A stretch of 64,000 nucleotides of DNA from Nitrosospira multiformis (GTDB lineage: Bacteria; Pseudomonadota; Gammaproteobacteria; Burkholderiales; Nitrosomonadaceae), in assembly GCF_003050865.1 (NCBI RefSeq), contig NZ_QAOK01000001.1, forward strand, positions 224,713 to 288,712, in the 5' to 3' direction. This document shows, piece after piece, positions 9,038 through 17,650 of the stretch (position 1 is the first letter of the stretch; every line of letters starts with the position of its first letter). A program made the position numbers and the translations under genes. Under the pieces are notes generated by a model. The model ran no database searches, was not told the DNA's origin, and worked only from the letters and a program-made list of their open reading frames with translations.

Positions 9038-10382
9038 CCGGGTGAATGACTTCGATTCCCAATCCTGCCTGTCGCAAGCCGGTAGCGATATGCAGTGCGC
9101 AGCCCACATTGGAGGTCGCAAGGTAACATGCCTGCCCTGCTTTCAAGGCCGTCACTTTGTCCTCGAGCAGTGCCGCCGATATCTCCGTCTGATCCAGGAA
9201 ATAGGTTCCTGCAGCGCCGCAGCATTGATCATTCCCGGCAAGAGGTACTACTTGCGCTTGCGGGATGCGCTCCAGCAGTTTATAGGCGTATGCCGACGCG
9301 CGTAATACATTGCGCAAGGTGCAAGGCTCATGTACCAGGATTTTGTACGGCAAGGGCTGGAGCCTGACATCTTCCCATCCTTCCGCCCCCGCGAGGAATT
9401 CACTGATATCCAGGAACTTCGGCGGCGATCGCTTGGTAGTCTCGCTTCCTGTTTGCGGGCCTACCGCTGGTGCCCTTGTCGTGCGCTGCCAATCAGGAAA
9501 AGAGGAATATTCGGACAACTGTGCACCGCAACCGGATGCCGTAGTGATAATCGCGCCTAAATCCAATCCAGCGTCCAACCCAGCGAACGCCTGTACGTTC
9601 TGACGTTCCAGTTGCTCCGCCGCATCCGCGTCGCCCCTGTGCCGGTGAAGCGCTCCACAGCAAGTCTGCGCGGAGGGCACATGCACGGTATAACCCAGTT
9701 GGTTGAGTACGAACAGGGTCGCGTCCAATGTGGTTACATCCGCCACGCGCGCGACGCAACCCAGGAACAGCCCGACCTCCCCTCGCGGCTTGCCGACAGC
9801 AGGATAAACAGGCGACCATGATGAAGAACGAGGCTTGTCGATAAACGGAACCTGGGCTTCCAGCAAGGCGAGTTTCGTCTTGCCCAGCAAACCGGATTTG
9901 CGCACCCATTCCTGCAAACCGCTTCGCTGATAAAAACGCAGAAGCGGCCGCAATGCATCGATACGCGAGGGCTGTGCGATCAGTTCACGCTCCACCCATT
10001 TCCGAAATCGGGATACCCGGACTCCCGGATTGTTCCTCCGGACCTCGAGCGGTGGCGACGAAATCATCTCCCGGGCATCGTCTATCAACTGACCAAAACG
10101 TACGTGATTGGGGCAGACAGCTTCGCAGGCACGGCAGGTAAGGCAACGGTCCATGTGCAATGCGAAACGTGCATTCATTGGAATGCATCCGGCGGCCACT
10201 CCACTCATCAATGCAATGCGCCCACGCGGCGAGTCAGCCTCGGACAACGTGACACGATAACTGGGACAATGCGGCACGCAGAGGCCGCACGCGACGCACT
10301 GGCTGGCTTCGTCGCTTATTTCGCGGCGCAATCGCAGTAATGGATCCGAAGAAAAATCGGAAGGAAGGTCAACCGGCTTCAT
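8994..10382 (-). CDS. GlcF-like (Fe-S)-binding subunit of glycolate/lactate oxidase type
   Basis: 462 residues. Two ferredoxin-type 4Fe-4S motifs lie at the N-terminus (CVACGLCVPHCP and CLTCRACEAVCP). Two CCG domains follow, with CCGAL and CCGAAG. This layout is that of GlcF, which passes electrons from a flavin 2-hydroxy-acid oxidase subunit to quinone. No GlcD/GlcE partner lies nearby, so the partner and substrate are unknown. The last ~20 codons (HPVTLIARQMGMQSLK) coincide with a dispersed repeat. Confidence 0.9.
   Translation of the reverse strand: MKPVDLPSDFSSDPLLRLRREISDEASQCVACGLCVPHCPSYRVTLSEADSPRGRIALMSGVAAGCIPMNARFALHMDRCLTCRACEAVCPNHVRFGQLIDDAREMISSPPLEVRRNNPGVRVSRFRKWVERELIAQPSRIDALRPLLRFYQRSGLQEWVRKSGLLGKTKLALLEAQVPFIDKPRSSSWSPVYPAVGKPRGEVGLFLGCVARVADVTTLDATLFVLNQLGYTVHVPSAQTCCGALHRHRGDADAAEQLERQNVQAFAGLDAGLDLGAIITTASGCGAQLSEYSSFPDWQRTTRAPAVGPQTGSETTKRSPPKFLDISEFLAGAEGWEDVRLQPLPYKILVHEPCTLRNVLRASAYAYKLLERIPQAQVVPLAGNDQCCGAAGTYFLDQTEISAALLEDKVTALKAGQACYLATSNVGCALHIATGLRQAGLGIEVIHPVTLIARQMGMQSLK
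8996..9054. repeat. Dispersed ~60-bp repeat, copy 2 (3' end of GlcF-like gene)
   Basis: The second copy of the repeat at 7719-7778, in the same orientation. It spans the stop codon and last ~20 codons of the GlcF-like gene. Either the repeat inserted there and replaced the gene's natural end, or copy 1 is a displaced piece of a glcF-like 3' end. Confidence 0.6.
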
Positions 10383-10645
10383 GGACAGTAGACCTGCTTT
10401 TGTCAGAGCCGTTCAAATTCAAAAAAATTTTACGTGGGAGGATGAAGAGAAGATTTGTGCTGACACTCACACCCCCCTCATGGCAGGGCGCAGACCAGAG
10501 CAAAATTTTCAGGAGAGCAGGACGCGTACTCTCCAAATCGTACTTATCGATCGAATGGGGAACAGTGTTTCATCGAAGCGGAGTAATCACTGGACCCTGG
10601 ATCGAGGTCGCAGAGGGGTAATATCAAGGAGTAGTACAATATGGC

Positions 10646-11089
10646 TTATTCGGGGCCGCGTGTCCCGTATATATAACGCTCGAGCTGGTCGATGATAAAT
10701 TCGCGGCCCGAGATCGCATCCTTGACCAGGTCGCCGATGGAGATGATCCCCATGACTTTACCATCCTCCAGCACGGGCAAGTGGCGAACTCGGGTTTTAG
10801 TCACCAATGCCATGCAATCCTCGGTGGAATAATCCGGGCTCACATACGCCACCTGCGCGGTCATGAGTTCTTTCACCTGGATATCTTTCGCGAGCCGATC
10901 CAGGCTGTATGCCTTGCGGGAATAATCTCTCTCGGTAAAAATGCCTGACAGTTTTCCCCTGTGCAACACCAGCAACGCGCCGATATTTTTCGCCGCCATC
11001 AAGTGCATGGCCTCATATACCGATTTATCCGGCTCGATGCTCGCAACTTCGTATCCTTTGCCCTCCAATAATTCCCTTACGGTCGTCAT
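10646..11089 (-). CDS. CBS-pair domain protein
   Basis: 147 residues made of two CBS domains (about 15-65 and 75-130), the adenosyl-nucleotide sensing module. Typical segments are AMHLMAAKNIGALLVL, GIFTERDYSRK, VTKTRVRHLPVLEDGKVMGIISIGDLV. There is no attached catalytic domain. Stand-alone CBS pairs bind AMP, ATP, SAM or NADH and tune other enzymes or channels; the target here cannot be read. A GAGAG-type site precedes the ATG. The 263 bases between its stop and the GlcF-like start hold no convincing gene. Confidence 0.9.
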   Translation of the reverse strand: MTTVRELLEGKGYEVASIEPDKSVYEAMHLMAAKNIGALLVLHRGKLSGIFTERDYSRKAYSLDRLAKDIQVKELMTAQVAYVSPDYSTEDCMALVTKTRVRHLPVLEDGKVMGIISIGDLVKDAISGREFIIDQLERYIYGTRGPE

Positions 11090-11211
11090 GGATCACTCTC
11101 CCCCCTCAGTTTCAAGCATGCAATTTCTTTATCGGACTTATCCAATCATAGCATGCCATATGAAAAGAAAAGCCGAGAGTGATGTGAAGCTGCTCCTCAC
11201 GCTCCAATCTT

Positions 11212-12444
11212 CTATAGCAGGCGGCTCTTGTCGCCGCCCGTGAAACCGACAGGAGGTGGATGATTCCTGTGAATCCCTTTTCCCAGGACCATGACCTTGA
11301 ATAGCTCCCCCATTTCAGCCGGGCTCACCAGTTTCTGCACCTGGTTTGCCAACGGCAAATAGTCCCTTGTGTTCCCAGCAGGCGTCTCCGCCAGAATTTC
11401 CGTTATTCCGCAATTGATGAGAAAGTGTGCCTGTGTCGTATAACCCAGCAATTCCAGGCCCGCTTCGGTGCCCGAATCGGCAACGGCGCTGAAATCGACA
11501 TGGCTGGTTATATCCTGCAGACCTGGCAGGTAAAATGGATTGTCATGGGCGTGGTGGCGGTAATGACACATCAATGTTCCCTGTCTGCGCTGAGGATGAT
11601 AATACTCATCCCGGCCGAATCCGTAATCGATCAGCAGGATCGCCCCTCGTTGCAGCATTTTGCCGAGACTCGCAATGAAACCCCGCGCCTCGAGGCAGAT
11701 TTCACTGACATATTCACCTTCATTACCACCGGAAAGAATTTGATCCCTCGATTCTCGCGCCGCTTCGAAAAGTGCTCCTTCTGCAAGAGGGCGTTCACTC
11801 CAGATAAACTCATTGCCGGCTGAGGAGACACCTCGCTCGTATAATGCGTCGCCCCGCCATGCGATCAGGTGCACCGGCATGGCGTCGAGCACCTCATTGG
11901 CCAGTATCAGACCGTTGAATTGCTCCGGCAAATGCTTCAGCCAAAAAACGCGTGAGGCGAGATGCGGCGCGAACTGTTCAAGCAACTGCCGTTGACGCTG
12001 CTGAAGTTCCGCGCTCACTTCGAGGATGAAATACTGCTGTGGCAGACAGCCGAGTTTTTCGAGTTCAACCAACAGATCGAGCGCCAACTTACCTGTCCCG
12101 GCGCCAAATTCGAGGATACCGCTGTCGTCACCCGTCAACTCAAGTATCTGCCTGGCTTGGCGCGCCACAGTCCTGCCAAACAGCGGGGAAATTTCGGGTG
12201 CAGTGACGAAATCGCCTTCTTGGCCGAATTTTACGGCACCGCCACTGTAGTAACCCCTGCCCGGTGCGTACAACCCCAGCCTCATGTAATGCTCGAATGA
12301 AATCCACCCGCCAGCGGCACTGATTTCCGCATGAATGAGTTCTGTCAGTGCGCGGCTATGCTCGAGCGCTGCTTCGCTCGGTGCAGGGAATGGAGGCTGT
12401 GGCTGCATCGGCGCTATGCTACGCTTTGACATAGAACCGGCCAT
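11212..12444 (-). CDS. MidA-family SAM-dependent methyltransferase (NDUFAF7-like)
   Basis: 410 residues. The N-terminal family signature is ISFEHYMRLGLYAPGRGYY. The SAM loop is ILEFGAGTGKLALDLL, and conserved parts QYFILEVSAELQQRQR and LILANEVLDAMPVHLI follow. The eukaryotic homologue NDUFAF7 methylates an arginine in complex I; bacterial targets are not established. A start at 12429 (MSKRS) is equally possible. It diverges from the SDR gene with a hairpin repeat between them. Confidence 0.92.
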   Translation of the reverse strand: MAGSMSKRSIAPMQPQPPFPAPSEAALEHSRALTELIHAEISAAGGWISFEHYMRLGLYAPGRGYYSGGAVKFGQEGDFVTAPEISPLFGRTVARQARQILELTGDDSGILEFGAGTGKLALDLLVELEKLGCLPQQYFILEVSAELQQRQRQLLEQFAPHLASRVFWLKHLPEQFNGLILANEVLDAMPVHLIAWRGDALYERGVSSAGNEFIWSERPLAEGALFEAARESRDQILSGGNEGEYVSEICLEARGFIASLGKMLQRGAILLIDYGFGRDEYYHPQRRQGTLMCHYRHHAHDNPFYLPGLQDITSHVDFSAVADSGTEAGLELLGYTTQAHFLINCGITEILAETPAGNTRDYLPLANQVQKLVSPAEMGELFKVMVLGKGIHRNHPPPVGFTGGDKSRLL

Positions 12445-12460
12445 CGAACAGAAGTGTCGT

Positions 12461-12488
12461 CTTTCCCGCGAAAGCGGGAATCCAGAGA
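12461..12488. repeat. 'VIPAKAGIQ'-type dispersed repeat end (REP-like hairpin)
   Basis: TTCCCGC-GAAA-GCGGGAA (12463-12480) followed by TCCAGAG is the well-known start of a repeat common in many proteobacterial genomes. Read through, it encodes peptides like 'SRESGNPE'. It lies in the 115-base gap between the divergent midA and SDR genes and could form a stable hairpin in either transcript's leader. Confidence 0.8.
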
Positions 12489-12559
12489 TATTCCCTAACC
12501 AGTTTCATGACAGCAATAAAAGAAAAATCGATCAATCCGCAAGTGTAGAGGAGATAGCG

Positions 12560-13300
12560 ATGCAAGGGAAAGTGATACTCGTCACAGGAGGAGCAAGGCG
12601 CGTGGGCGCCGCCACCTGCCGCCGCCTACACGCACAGGGAGCAAATCTGGCCGTGCATTACAGAAGCTCGATTGAGGAGGCGCAGGCACTGCAGGCCGAG
12701 CTGAACCAGATACGGTCTAATTCAGTCGCCCTGGTTCAGGCCGACCTGCTCGATACTGCACGCCTGTCGCAACTGGTAGCTGAAACCGTAGAGCGATTCG
12801 GGAAGCTGGATGCGCTGGTCAACAATGCCTCCAGCTTTTTTCCAACTCCATTAGGCGAAATCACTGCTGACATGTGGGACGATCTGATGGGAAGCAACCT
12901 GAAAGCTCCCCTGTTTCTATCCCAGGCGGCAGCCTCCGAATTAAGAAAACAGCACGGCTGCATCGTCAATATCGTGGATATTCATTCGGAATGGCCACTC
13001 AAGAATTACGTGGTATACAACGCCGCCAAGGGTGGACTTGCCTCACTGACCCGATCGCTGGCGCAGGAGCTTGCGCCGGAAGTCCGGGTAAATGGCATCT
13101 CACCCGGCCCCATTCTGTGGCCGGAAGCGGGCGAATGGGCAGATGAAGCTTCGCGCCAGCACATCATTGGGAGGACGCTGCTGAAACGAACGGGTGAGCC
13201 GGATGACATTGCCCGGACCGTTGCTTTCCTGATTTCAGATGCGCCTTACATCACCGGCCAGATCATTGCGGTGGATGGGGGGCGGAGTGTGAATCTGTAG
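12560..13300 (+). CDS. SDR-family pteridine-reductase-like protein (FolM-like)
   Basis: 246 residues of classical short-chain dehydrogenase. The cofactor loop is LVTGGARRVGAA; the Arg pair TGGARR(I/V)G marks NADPH-dependent pteridine reductases. NNASSF, an active-site YNAAKGG and PGPILWPE follow. FolM/PTR1-type enzymes reduce dihydrobiopterin or dihydromonapterin and can back up dihydrofolate reductase. The usual second-motif Ser is replaced by a DIHS segment, as in PTR1 relatives. I start at 12560, which has GAGGAG upstream. The frame is open further upstream but would run through the repeat and into midA. Confidence 0.88.
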   Translation: MQGKVILVTGGARRVGAATCRRLHAQGANLAVHYRSSIEEAQALQAELNQIRSNSVALVQADLLDTARLSQLVAETVERFGKLDALVNNASSFFPTPLGEITADMWDDLMGSNLKAPLFLSQAAASELRKQHGCIVNIVDIHSEWPLKNYVVYNAAKGGLASLTRSLAQELAPEVRVNGISPGPILWPEAGEWADEASRQHIIGRTLLKRTGEPDDIARTVAFLISDAPYITGQIIAVDGGRSVNL

Positions 13301-13304
13301 CAAA

Positions 13305-13500
13305 GTTGCAAAATCGCTGGACGCCAGAATCCCCTAAAGGAAGAATCTGCCCCGTTTCCTCGGCCTGGGGAATGAACCCCGAGGCAAGCAAAAGGCCGCC
13401 GCGGATATTGCCGCCACACAAGCACCTCGGCTCCTATAATCCCGCGCTATCCATCTGCGGCTGATAGTAGAGAACAAATTCGTTTCTCTCCAGCTTTTGC
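13305..13500 (-). pseudogene. Remnant of an EAL-domain (c-di-GMP phosphodiesterase) gene
   Basis: On the minus strand three pieces of an EAL domain appear in order but in shifting frames: LERNEFVLYYQPQMDS, then GIIGAEVLV (the EAL catalytic region, here AEVL), then GFIPQAEETGQILPLG. At least two frame changes and a stop separate them, so this is decayed. It lies just downstream of the REC-GGDEF-EAL gene but its sequence differs from that gene's EAL (which reads LVLYYQPKVDLKSG). It is therefore not a simple recent duplicate. A perfect 8-bp inverted repeat CCAGCTTT/AAAGCTGG (13490-13510) covers its upstream edge. Confidence 0.75.
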
Positions 13501-13640
13501 ATAAAGCTGGATGATGAGGAAGACGTCCTGGCTCTCATCAAGGTTATGCCGGGATTATTCCAGGCGAAAACAACTCCATCTCCTACTGCTGCTTAAGGGT
13601 TAGAGCGGGTCTAATGCAAAGACCCGATGTCATCATCCAT

Positions 13641-16583
13641 TTAAAGAGATTTCTTCTGGTGTAGAAACTCTATTATCTTGGTCGCTGTGACGGCGGGACT
13701 AAAGAGGTAGCCCTGCATCTCCTCACATTCGAGGCTTCGCAAAAGCTCGGCTTGCTCAATCGTTTCCACCCCCTCGGCAACAACACGCAAATGCAACGAA
13801 TGTGCCAGAGATATGATTCCGGAAACAATGGTGAGACTGTCTCGATTGATATTCATATCGCTGATGAAAGCGCGATCAATTTTCAGGACATTGACGGGCA
13901 ATTTGGCGATATAACTGAGCGAAGAATAACCGGTACCGAAATCGTCTATCGCAAGCTCGATACCCATATCCTGGATGAGATTGAGCTTCTCGATATTGGC
14001 TTTGATATCGTGCATGATTACACTTTCCGTGATCTCAAGCTGGAACGCAGCTTGATCTCCCGCGTCGCTTACCACATTTGCCACCATATCGACAAAATCC
14101 TTCTGCCGTAACTGAACGGGAGAAACATTGATAGCAATTCTCGGTGGATTTAAACTCATGGCTTTCCATTTATTTGCATCCGATATCGCTTTGCTCAGCG
14201 CCCAGCGGCCTGCGTCAAGAATCATTCCTGTTTCTTCAAGTAAGGGAATGAAGTGCAGTGGTGAAAGTACCATAGCGCTTTCCGGATCGTGCCAGCGCAT
14301 CAGGGCCTCGAGCCCGCTTATTTGTCCACTCTTCAAATCAACCTTGGGTTGGTAGTACAGCACCAATTGTTCCTGCTCCAACGCCTGACGCAGCTTGATC
14401 TCGAGTTTCAGTTTTTCTTTAACCCGTGCATGAAATTCGGGAGCATAAAACAAATGCTTGTCGGAAGAATGCTTGGCCTTCTTTAGCGCTGTTTCAGCAT
14501 TTCTCAAGAGCGTATCAGTATCCAGGCCGTCGCTAGGAAAGAACGAAGCTCCCACCCTGGCGGAAACCCACAGTTCCTGTCCATTAATTAAAAAGGGCTC
14601 GTTCTTAACCTCGAACAGAAGCTTCTCTAGCATATGGACGATGTCGATGCTTTCCTCTTCATGTTTTCTGGCGATAGCAAAATAATCGGCGGAAAGATGG
14701 GCCAGAATGTCTGCTTCTGAAAGCAGTTGCTTCAGCCGCTTCGCAAGTTGGCGGAGTAGACTGTCGCCCGCTCCATGGCCGAACGATTCATTAATACTGC
14801 TGAACCGTTCGATGTCCAGGACAATTACGGAAAGCATCTCGTGCCCGGAAGAAACCATCTTGATCCGCTGATTAACCCGGTCTAGAAATAATGCCCGGTT
14901 CGGAAGCTCGGTCACAGCGTCGAAGAAAGCCAGATAATTGATGCGCTCCTCTTTTTTCAGGTGATCCATTGCAAACGAAATATCGCCTGCCATTTCTATT
15001 AGCAAAGCAATTTCCTCCTCGTCGAAAAACCCTGTCTCGGGAGTATAGAGAGTCAGAGTGCCAACGAGTTGCCCATCGAGAACCAAGGGCAAGATCGCCA
15101 TGGAAAGATAATCGTGAGCAAGCGCTGCGTTATGCAAACCCTCCATGCGCTTATCGGCAATGAGATCATTGCAAATGAACGGCTTGAGATGTGTGATTAA
15201 ATCCTCTACCAGTGGAGCTCCTTCCGGCGCACTCATCAGAGATAGGTTGAGTTGGAACAGCTCATCATTTCCTTGCCCCATCTTAGCCACTGGTGTAATT
15301 ATTCTCGTATTTCCCCCCAGCATTCCGATCCAAGCGAAAGCGAATCCACCGTGAACGACTGCAATACGGCATGCCTCATTGAAAAGCTCCTGTATTTCAC
15401 GGACACGCACAATGGCTGTATTGATCCCACTTAACACGCTGTATAAGCGGTTGAGCCGGACTACTCTCGCTTCATATTCCTTGCGCTGAGCGATCTCCGC
15501 TGTTAACGCCGCAGTACGTTCCCCCACCAACTTTTCCATATGTTCATGCAATCGGGCACGCTCCAGCGCAACACTTACCTGCTGGCCAATCCCGTGGAAT
15601 GTATCCAACTCATTCTCCCTGAACTGATCCTGTTCCAGGCCCAGGAGATTCATCACGCCCTGGTTCTTGCTGCCACTCCACATCGGTATGGTGATATGGT
15701 GGCAAGAACCATTGCCTCCGCTTGAGAAGAGGCGCTCGCAGTTTAAAATTTTAGGAGTATTGCCGAGCTCCCCGGTGAGCAAAAGCCGCAGGCAATTGCA
15801 TGATATGTCCAAGCCATCAGCACTTACTGATGCGGGTACGTTTCGTGAGCCTGCCAAACTCAGACCGTCGGTATTCCATAAATAAAGCCATCCCGCCTGG
15901 ACTCCCGGCAACATCATGGCGTACTCCAGCGCTTTTTCGCTGACCTCGCGCTCGGTTGCTGCCTGGTTCAAGCCTTCCGCCATTCGATACAGCCCATTGA
16001 GCAAGCGATTCGAGTGCGTCAGCTCACGTTGTCGCGTATTCAGTTCAGCGTTGAGGCGAACCGCATCCTCATAAACTGAAATCAATAGATCCACGATCTG
16101 CTGCCGCTCACTGGTGATGAAATGTTTTTGCCCGCCCAGATAAATCTGCATTCCCATTTGCATCTTCTGACTCTTGCGCAGCTCATGGCTCATCAGCAGA
16201 TACTCGATGCGATCAAGAAGATACCGGTCGTCATATGGCTTGCGGATAAAATTGTCGGCCCCCGATTCCAATCCCTGGATGATATCCTTGACATCCGCCA
16301 GCGAGGTAAGCAGGATCACTGGAATCTTCTTGAGTTGTGCGTCCCGCTTGATTTCGCCGCATAGCGCAAACCCATTCATTTCCGGCATCATCACATCACT
16401 GATAATCAATGTCGGGTTGTGCTGCCGCGCCCTCGAGAGGGCCTGCTTGCCATCGCCTGCAGTGGTAACTTTGTAGCCGTTTTCCTCCAGCAGATACTTC
16501 AGTTTTTCCGCTTGCGTGGGACTGTCCTCTGCGATGAGAATCTCGACTTTCCGGGCATCGTGGATTGAAATATCATGCGCCAA
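13641..16583 (-). CDS. Response regulator REC-GAF-GAF-degenerate GGDEF-EAL protein
   Basis: 980 residues. REC domain at about 12-130 with phospho-acceptor Asp63 (IISDVMMPEMNG). Two GAF-like domains follow (about 205-345 and 380-540). The GGDEF domain (about 555-715) has HLSADYF where the signature should be, so no diguanylate cyclase activity is expected. The EAL domain (about 725-975) keeps EALMRW, INVSPVQLR, LEITESVIM, AIDDFGTGYSSL, LKIDRAFI and VVAEGVET, so c-di-GMP hydrolysis is likely. It is the last gene of the chemosensory operon and overlaps cheB by 11 bases. The natural reading is that CheA phosphorylates it and so controls c-di-GMP breakdown. Confidence 0.92.
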   Translation of the reverse strand: MAHDISIHDARKVEILIAEDSPTQAEKLKYLLEENGYKVTTAGDGKQALSRARQHNPTLIISDVMMPEMNGFALCGEIKRDAQLKKIPVILLTSLADVKDIIQGLESGADNFIRKPYDDRYLLDRIEYLLMSHELRKSQKMQMGMQIYLGGQKHFITSERQQIVDLLISVYEDAVRLNAELNTRQRELTHSNRLLNGLYRMAEGLNQAATEREVSEKALEYAMMLPGVQAGWLYLWNTDGLSLAGSRNVPASVSADGLDISCNCLRLLLTGELGNTPKILNCERLFSSGGNGSCHHITIPMWSGSKNQGVMNLLGLEQDQFRENELDTFHGIGQQVSVALERARLHEHMEKLVGERTAALTAEIAQRKEYEARVVRLNRLYSVLSGINTAIVRVREIQELFNEACRIAVVHGGFAFAWIGMLGGNTRIITPVAKMGQGNDELFQLNLSLMSAPEGAPLVEDLITHLKPFICNDLIADKRMEGLHNAALAHDYLSMAILPLVLDGQLVGTLTLYTPETGFFDEEEIALLIEMAGDISFAMDHLKKEERINYLAFFDAVTELPNRALFLDRVNQRIKMVSSGHEMLSVIVLDIERFSSINESFGHGAGDSLLRQLAKRLKQLLSEADILAHLSADYFAIARKHEEESIDIVHMLEKLLFEVKNEPFLINGQELWVSARVGASFFPSDGLDTDTLLRNAETALKKAKHSSDKHLFYAPEFHARVKEKLKLEIKLRQALEQEQLVLYYQPKVDLKSGQISGLEALMRWHDPESAMVLSPLHFIPLLEETGMILDAGRWALSKAISDANKWKAMSLNPPRIAINVSPVQLRQKDFVDMVANVVSDAGDQAAFQLEITESVIMHDIKANIEKLNLIQDMGIELAIDDFGTGYSSLSYIAKLPVNVLKIDRAFISDMNINRDSLTIVSGIISLAHSLHLRVVAEGVETIEQAELLRSLECEEMQGYLFSPAVTATKIIEFLHQKKSL

Positions 16584-17640
16584 GCTTAATTTCTCCTCGT
16601 TCTGCCACCATATTCGCTAGCGCTGCGGCAATCTTTTCCAGAGGCAAGACCATGGTCGCCACACCTAACCTGATCGCCTCGCCCGCCATACCGTGGACGA
16701 CCGAACTTTCCTTGTCTTGTGCGAAAGTAATCGCGCCTTTCTCCTTCAGAAGGCGTAACTCGTCGGCACCATCACGGCCCATCCCCGTCAATAGGCCAGC
16801 AACGGCATCATGACCGTAGACTCTGGCAACCGACCTAAAAAGATATGAAATTGAGGGTCTTGATCCATACTCTGGCTCATCTTTGGTCAAAACGATCTCC
16901 CCTCGGTTCTCCACCTTCATCTGGTATTCATCGGGTGCCATATAAACATGCCCTGGCAGGGGCAACTCACCCTGCCTTGCAATATGAACGGGGAGATTGG
17001 ATGAGTTCTTTAGCCATTGGACAAATCCTTCCATGAATCCCGCGGTCATATGCTGAACGATTAGAATAGGCACAGGAAAATGCTTCGGGAGTGACGAAAG
17101 AATCGCCTCTAGTGCAGGCGGGCCGCCCGTTGAAGCACCTACAACGACAATTCTTGTTTGCGCCACACGGTTAAGCAGGGGGGCACGTACAGAAAGGGAG
17201 GCCGGAGAAGCTCCTCGCATGCGCGCCCAACGACGAACTACCTTTACTTCTGCCATCAGTTTTACGACCTCTATCATCTTCCGAGCTGTCGCCTCGTGAT
17301 CCGGATGACCGATGCCTGCCGGCCGCGGGAGCACTGCCAATGCCCCTGCATCGATCGCATCAAATGTGATCCCAACCTCTGCCGGATCCGTACTGCCGCT
17401 CACGATGACAATGGGAGTCGGCTGTGTCTCCATGATCAGCTGTGTGGCCGCCACTCCATTCAGCTTCGGCATGTGAATATCCATCGTGATTACGTCAGGC
17501 CGATGGTTGCGCAAGGCATCGATTGCTTCTTCTCCGTCGCCGGCGGTCGCAATAACAGTGATATCAGGATCGGAATTGAGTATGTAAATGAGGAACTCTC
17601 GCACTACCGGTGAATCTTCCACTACCAGGACGTTTATCAT
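16573..17640 (-). CDS. cheB: CheB-type chemoreceptor methylesterase (WspF-like)
   Basis: 355 residues. REC domain with Asp54 (ITMDIHMPKLNG) and a C-terminal methylesterase domain with Ser170 (GASTGGP), His197 (IVQHM) and Asp290 (GMGRDGAD). CheB removes methyl groups from receptors and, when phosphorylated by CheA, provides adaptation. In Wsp systems the homologue WspF keeps the pathway off, and its loss locks it on. It overlaps the downstream response-regulator gene and starts 10 bases after the cheA stop, so the genes are translated together. Confidence 0.95.
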   Translation of the reverse strand: MINVLVVEDSPVVREFLIYILNSDPDITVIATAGDGEEAIDALRNHRPDVITMDIHMPKLNGVAATQLIMETQPTPIVIVSGSTDPAEVGITFDAIDAGALAVLPRPAGIGHPDHEATARKMIEVVKLMAEVKVVRRWARMRGASPASLSVRAPLLNRVAQTRIVVVGASTGGPPALEAILSSLPKHFPVPILIVQHMTAGFMEGFVQWLKNSSNLPVHIARQGELPLPGHVYMAPDEYQMKVENRGEIVLTKDEPEYGSRPSISYLFRSVARVYGHDAVAGLLTGMGRDGADELRLLKEKGAITFAQDKESSVVHGMAGEAIRLGVATMVLPLEKIAAALANMVAERGEIKLGA

Positions 17641-17650
17641 GGGAGAGAAC

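Noticed and set aside
12335..12559. Longer start of the SDR gene
   Set aside because: It would overlap midA and translate the hairpin repeat; the start at 12560 has a good ribosome-binding site and begins at the SDR fold.
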